DNA of 9,349 bases, from assembly GCA_963550755.1 (NCBI GenBank), contig CAUVDV010000087.1, positions 1-9,349 of the forward strand. The letters are read 5' to 3'. The position numbers and the translations under genes were made by a program. The stretch's first letter is position 1, and the number at the start of each line of letters is the position of its first letter. The notes beneath the pieces were generated by a model that had not been told where the DNA came from, made no database searches, and saw only the letters and a list, made by a program, of their open reading frames with translations. This DNA is from W11650 sp963550755 (GTDB taxonomy: Bacteria; Bacillota; Clostridia; Lachnospirales; Vallitaleaceae). This document shows positions 7,300 to 9,349 of this stretch, piece after piece.

Positions 7300-7331
7300 G
7301 CCGGCGGCAGCTTGGCTAATCCGCCGCCGGC
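7300..7331 (-). other. GC-only hairpin between the Ro-like and rtcB genes
   Basis: GCCGGCGGC and GCCGCCGGC form a perfect 9-bp G-C stem around a 14-nt loop. The stem begins at the last base of the upstream gene's stop codon and ends directly beside the rtcB ribosome binding site. There is no U run, so it is not an intrinsic terminator. It could set relative translation of the two genes or mark an RNA processing point; this is inferred from position. Confidence 0.55.
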
Positions 7332-8818
7332 TATGCCGCGATTTTGGCATAGCGCTCGTTCCCCAGCACTTCCATCATAAAGGTATACGGCGAAAGAATT
7401 TCACCCGCCGCCATGGCGAAAATGCGGGGCGTTACTCCTGAAATCAGCGCCACCCCTTGCTCGCCGCACGTAACCGGCTGCTGTCGATTCCGGCTGGCCA
7501 CGTTCCAAAAAATAATCCGCGGCAGCTGATACCCAAAGGATTCGTACTGCCGCCGTGCATTTTCAAAAATAAGCGCGTCGGCCCGCTCAACACAGGCGTC
7601 AAATTCCATATCGGATATAATAATCAGTTTGGCCGGAAGTTCATTCCGATCCACTTTATTTTTTACCGCCGCCTTCAAAATCAGGTCAAAAACGGCTTCC
7701 AGATTTGTATTGGCGATCTCGTTAAAAGAAGCCGCGTAGCGGAGTCTATCAGCAAAGGTATCGCCTTTGATTTCAAGCAGCTGCGGCCGCGCCGAAAACT
7801 CAATAAAATGGTTTTTAAATATCCCGGTATTGCGCTCGGCAAAATACAGACCCAGCGACAAGGCTACCGCCGCCGGCATCGGTTTCCCGGCGCAATACAT
7901 AGAGCCAGACGTGTCAATCACCGCCAGCGCGTTTTCATCGCCGCCAAAATCTGGAATTGCGTTCCAGGTCGCGTTCAGGGCATCCTTTTCCGCCGGCGTG
8001 ATATTTTTCATAAAGCTGCCATCCTCGCGCCAATCGGTACTCAAATACGGCGCGACCAGCTCATAAGGGGCGACATGATCAGCATGAAGGCTTACCTCCC
8101 CGGAAGCAGCGGCTTTAAGAAAAGCGTGATAGCGTTCCGCGTCGTTACGGATAAAGGCTTTTCTGTATTTAAACAGCGCCTTTGACGGCTGCTTTTCATA
8201 GTCAAAGGAATAGTCCTTTTCCCGCAGATTGTTTTCAATGATACGAACTTTTCTGCGCAGCGCTGTTAAAGCCTTCCTATAATCCGCTGCCGAAAGGCCA
8301 AGCGCCCTTGCCATTTTCTTGCCCCAAGTTTTGGTCCTTACATTAGAAGCATTGGCTGACGGCAGCCATTTGGCCAGGAGAGAAACTGCCTCACCGTCTT
8401 TCAGCGCCGCCATATCCTGTGCAAACTGCTTACGGATTATGCCCAGCATTTCCTGCTCGCAGGCTGTTCCCATCAGGGAAAGCAAGTCATCATAGCGGCC
8501 GTACTCGGCAACATACTCTATGTTTTTACGAACGGACTGCGGCTCGTTGGCCGCCAGCCAGTTAAAGATTACCCGAAATACCCGTCTTTCTCCCAATCCG
8601 CCTCTGATATCCCTGGCGAAAAAGAGCAGCTTCATGGCAATATCTGCGTTTTCCGTATATGCTCGGACAAAACGGCTAATAATCTCCGCCTCGCTTTCCC
8701 GGCGCAGCGCGCCAATGCCAGCAAAAAGATCAAGACAGTCGGAGCCTGTGGAGGCAAAGGCGGCCGCTCCGTTTTCCGTTAAGGTTCTATTCACTTCTTG
8801 TTTCATATATTCCAGCAT
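7331..8818 (-). CDS. DUF2828/Ro60-like vWA protein, putative RNA-binding
   Basis: A 495-residue cytoplasmic protein with no signal peptide. The first 290 residues are mostly helical and carry DUF2828-family features: the segment FFARDIRGGLGERR (66-79), AEYGRYDDLL (104-113), the A-L-G-L-S-x-x-x-Y-R-K region (171-182), the K-Q-P-S-K-A-x-x-K-Y-R-K-A-F segment (209-222), and a later APYELV. The C-terminal vWA domain (about 295-495) has an intact MIDAS: D302-T-S-G-S306, T371 and D403 in I-S-D-M. The architecture (helical repeats followed by vWA) is that of Ro60/TROVE proteins, which bind misfolded and Y RNAs; DUF2828 itself has no firmly established role that I know. The ATG at 8818 has AGGAGG 7 nt upstream. 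It leads the operon with rtcB and starts about 60 bp from a candidate structured RNA, which supports a Ro-like RNA role. A moxR-type partner ATPase is not present in the window. Confidence 0.85.
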   Translation of the reverse strand: MLEYMKQEVNRTLTENGAAAFASTGSDCLDLFAGIGALRRESEAEIISRFVRAYTENADIAMKLLFFARDIRGGLGERRVFRVIFNWLAANEPQSVRKNIEYVAEYGRYDDLLSLMGTACEQEMLGIIRKQFAQDMAALKDGEAVSLLAKWLPSANASNVRTKTWGKKMARALGLSAADYRKALTALRRKVRIIENNLREKDYSFDYEKQPSKALFKYRKAFIRNDAERYHAFLKAAASGEVSLHADHVAPYELVAPYLSTDWREDGSFMKNITPAEKDALNATWNAIPDFGGDENALAVIDTSGSMYCAGKPMPAAVALSLGLYFAERNTGIFKNHFIEFSARPQLLEIKGDTFADRLRYAASFNEIANTNLEAVFDLILKAAVKNKVDRNELPAKLIIISDMEFDACVERADALIFENARRQYESFGYQLPRIIFWNVASRNRQQPVTCGEQGVALISGVTPRIFAMAAGEILSPYTFMMEVLGNERYAKIAA

Positions 8819-8842
8819 GAAATTTCCTCCTTTTATTCATCC

Positions 8843-8872
8843 TTAGCGTAGCTTTTCCCGGTTTGATAAAAT
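8843..8872 (+). promoter_or_regulatory. Possible promoter of the structured RNA
   Basis: TGATAAAAT (8864-8872) is an extended -10 (TG, one base, then TAAAAT with five of six matches). A poor -35, TTAGCG (8843-8848), lies 18 nt upstream. Transcription would begin around 8879, just before the outer helix of the RNA. It sits between the Ro-like gene's start and the RNA, so the two would be divergent. Confidence 0.45.
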
Positions 8873-8879
8873 CATCCTT

Positions 8880-9323
8880 TTTTCTTAGCGGTTCGCAAAA
8901 TATTTCATTCCTATCGGCGAAAAGATTGTGCTTTTTTGATTGACATTCCGCTTAAAAAATTAAGTCCTCCAATTACAAGGCACCGTTTACGGTGGGCTTA
9001 AGCCCACAAAGGTGATTTTTCATCACCAGATAACCATTTTATCCCGAATTGCTGTTGGTGCCTTTAGCTCGGACAAGGCGCATTTCGTTTTCCGGACTTC
9101 GTCCGTTAGCGATGAGAGTTAGCAGTTCTCGGCCAATATAGGTTGCTGTTTGCGCCTTTCCAAGATGCTTTTTCATTCAAACCCGGGTCATGCCCGGTTC
9201 CCGCCTAAAGCGGGTCATCAGTTTTGCGGTAAATGAATTGCTGTATGCATTTTTTGTTTTGCTGACAATGCTATTTTATCAATTCAGCTGCCGCTTATCA
9301 CGGAAAAAAAGTTGCGAACCCCT
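8880..9323 (+). ncRNA. Candidate large structured non-coding RNA (about 440 nt)
   Basis: No protein gene is seen here, yet complementary segments follow one another closely. GGTTCGCAA (8890-8898) pairs with TTGCGAACC (9312-9320) and encloses everything. Inside, AAGGCACC (8977-8984) pairs with GGTGCCTT (9057-9064) around three hairpins. AAGGCGCA (9075-9082) pairs with TGCGCCTT (9151-9158) around a hairpin at 9093-9105 and a helix 9107-9113/9142-9148 holding another hairpin. Two hairpins follow at 9183-9197 and 9200-9214. Then GCGGTA/TGCCGC (9226-9231/9289-9294) stacks on TGAATTG/CAATTCA (9234-9240/9280-9286). About seven helix extensions need G-U pairs on the plus strand (for example 9111-9144, 9113-9142, 9230-9290) and would be C-A mismatches on the minus, which favours a plus-strand RNA. 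It is not recognisably tmRNA, RNase P RNA or 6S RNA. The role and ends are inferred; it might instead be a long leader on the minus strand. Confidence 0.55.
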
Positions 9324-9349
9324 TATTTCTATATCAAACATCTTCGGTT

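Noticed and set aside
7285..7350. Upstream ATG at 7350 as the start of rtcB
   Set aside because: It would overlap the Ro-like gene and add 22 arginine-rich residues not typical of RtcB; the ATG at 7284 has a strong ribosome binding site and a family-like MFEIKGK start.
7457..8185. Long plus-strand open frame (242 codons) opposite the Ro-like gene
   Set aside because: It lies wholly antisense to a gene with clear family motifs; its product is rich in R, I and P as expected of a shadow frame and has no ribosome binding site or recognisable domain.
8940..8968. Perfect TTGACA (8940-8945) as an internal plus-strand promoter
   Set aside because: No acceptable -10 occurs 15-19 nt downstream; the best, TAAGTC at 15 nt, matches only two positions.
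9180..9222. Hammerhead-like core on the minus strand (CTGATGA followed by a GC stem and AA)
   Set aside because: CUGAUGA and a stem are present, but the required GAAA after stem II is not (the stem is followed directly by AAC), and no third stem with a UH cleavage site is placed correctly.
8880..9323. tmRNA, RNase P RNA or 6S RNA
   Set aside because: No tRNA-Ala-like ends or TTCGANTC T-loop for tmRNA, no GAGGAAAGTCC or ACAGNRA core for RNase P RNA, and the multi-domain layout is not the single long bulged hairpin of 6S RNA.
9328..9333. Minus-strand -10 (TATAGA) that would start an RNA at the outer helix from the other side
   Set aside because: Its -35 would lie outside the window, and the G-U pairs in the helices favour the plus strand. 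It is kept in mind as the main alternative, a long leader of the Ro-like gene.

Overview
The window looks like chromosomal DNA from a low-to-moderate GC Gram-positive bacterium (Bacillota, probably a Clostridia-like lineage). The evidence is strong AGGAGG-type ribosome binding sites, TTGACN/TATANT promoters, a multidomain PTS permease paired with a GH1 phospho-glycosidase, and YvbK-type acetyltransferases. This is an inference, and genus or species cannot be read from the sequence.

Bases 1-1370 are clearly AT-rich. They hold small genes and debris on the minus strand: an unrecognised C-terminal tail (13-195), an N-terminally truncated GNAT acetyltransferase (176-397), an intact GNAT acetyltransferase (429-875) with a good extended -10 promoter, a short inverted/direct repeat pair (994-1097), and what seems to be a frameshifted coding remnant (about 1101-1275). 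The region reads as an eroded accessory segment.

Bases 1280-4896 form a beta-glucoside utilisation locus. A minus-strand operon encodes a PTS permease with the unusual domain order IIA-IIB-IIC (2854-4716), then a GH1 6-phospho-beta-glucosidase (1373-2836), and ends at a strong intrinsic terminator (1280-1316). A divergent AraC-family regulator with a cupin-type sensor domain (4897-5880) shares a 180-bp promoter region containing two short palindromes. The permease would import and phosphorylate the sugar, the glycosidase would split the phosphorylated disaccharide, and the AraC protein is the likely regulator.

Bases 5992-8818 hold a two-gene minus-strand operon: a DUF2828/Ro60-like protein with a helical N-terminal region and a vWA domain carrying an intact MIDAS (7331-8818), followed by an RtcB-type RNA ligase with all its metal and guanylylation residues (5992-7284). 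A GC-only hairpin sits between the two genes. The layout resembles bacterial Ro (Rsr)-RtcB RNA-repair operons.

Bases 8819-9349 have no protein gene but are dense in complementary segments. A 9-bp inverted repeat (8890-8898 with 9312-9320) encloses at least four closed sub-domains of helices, one of them cloverleaf-shaped. Wobble pairs favour a plus-strand transcript of about 440 nt, divergent from the Ro-like gene, and an extended -10 element lies just before its inferred 5' end. I consider this the most interesting item: a candidate large structured non-coding RNA next to a Ro-like protein and an RNA ligase, by analogy with Y RNAs.
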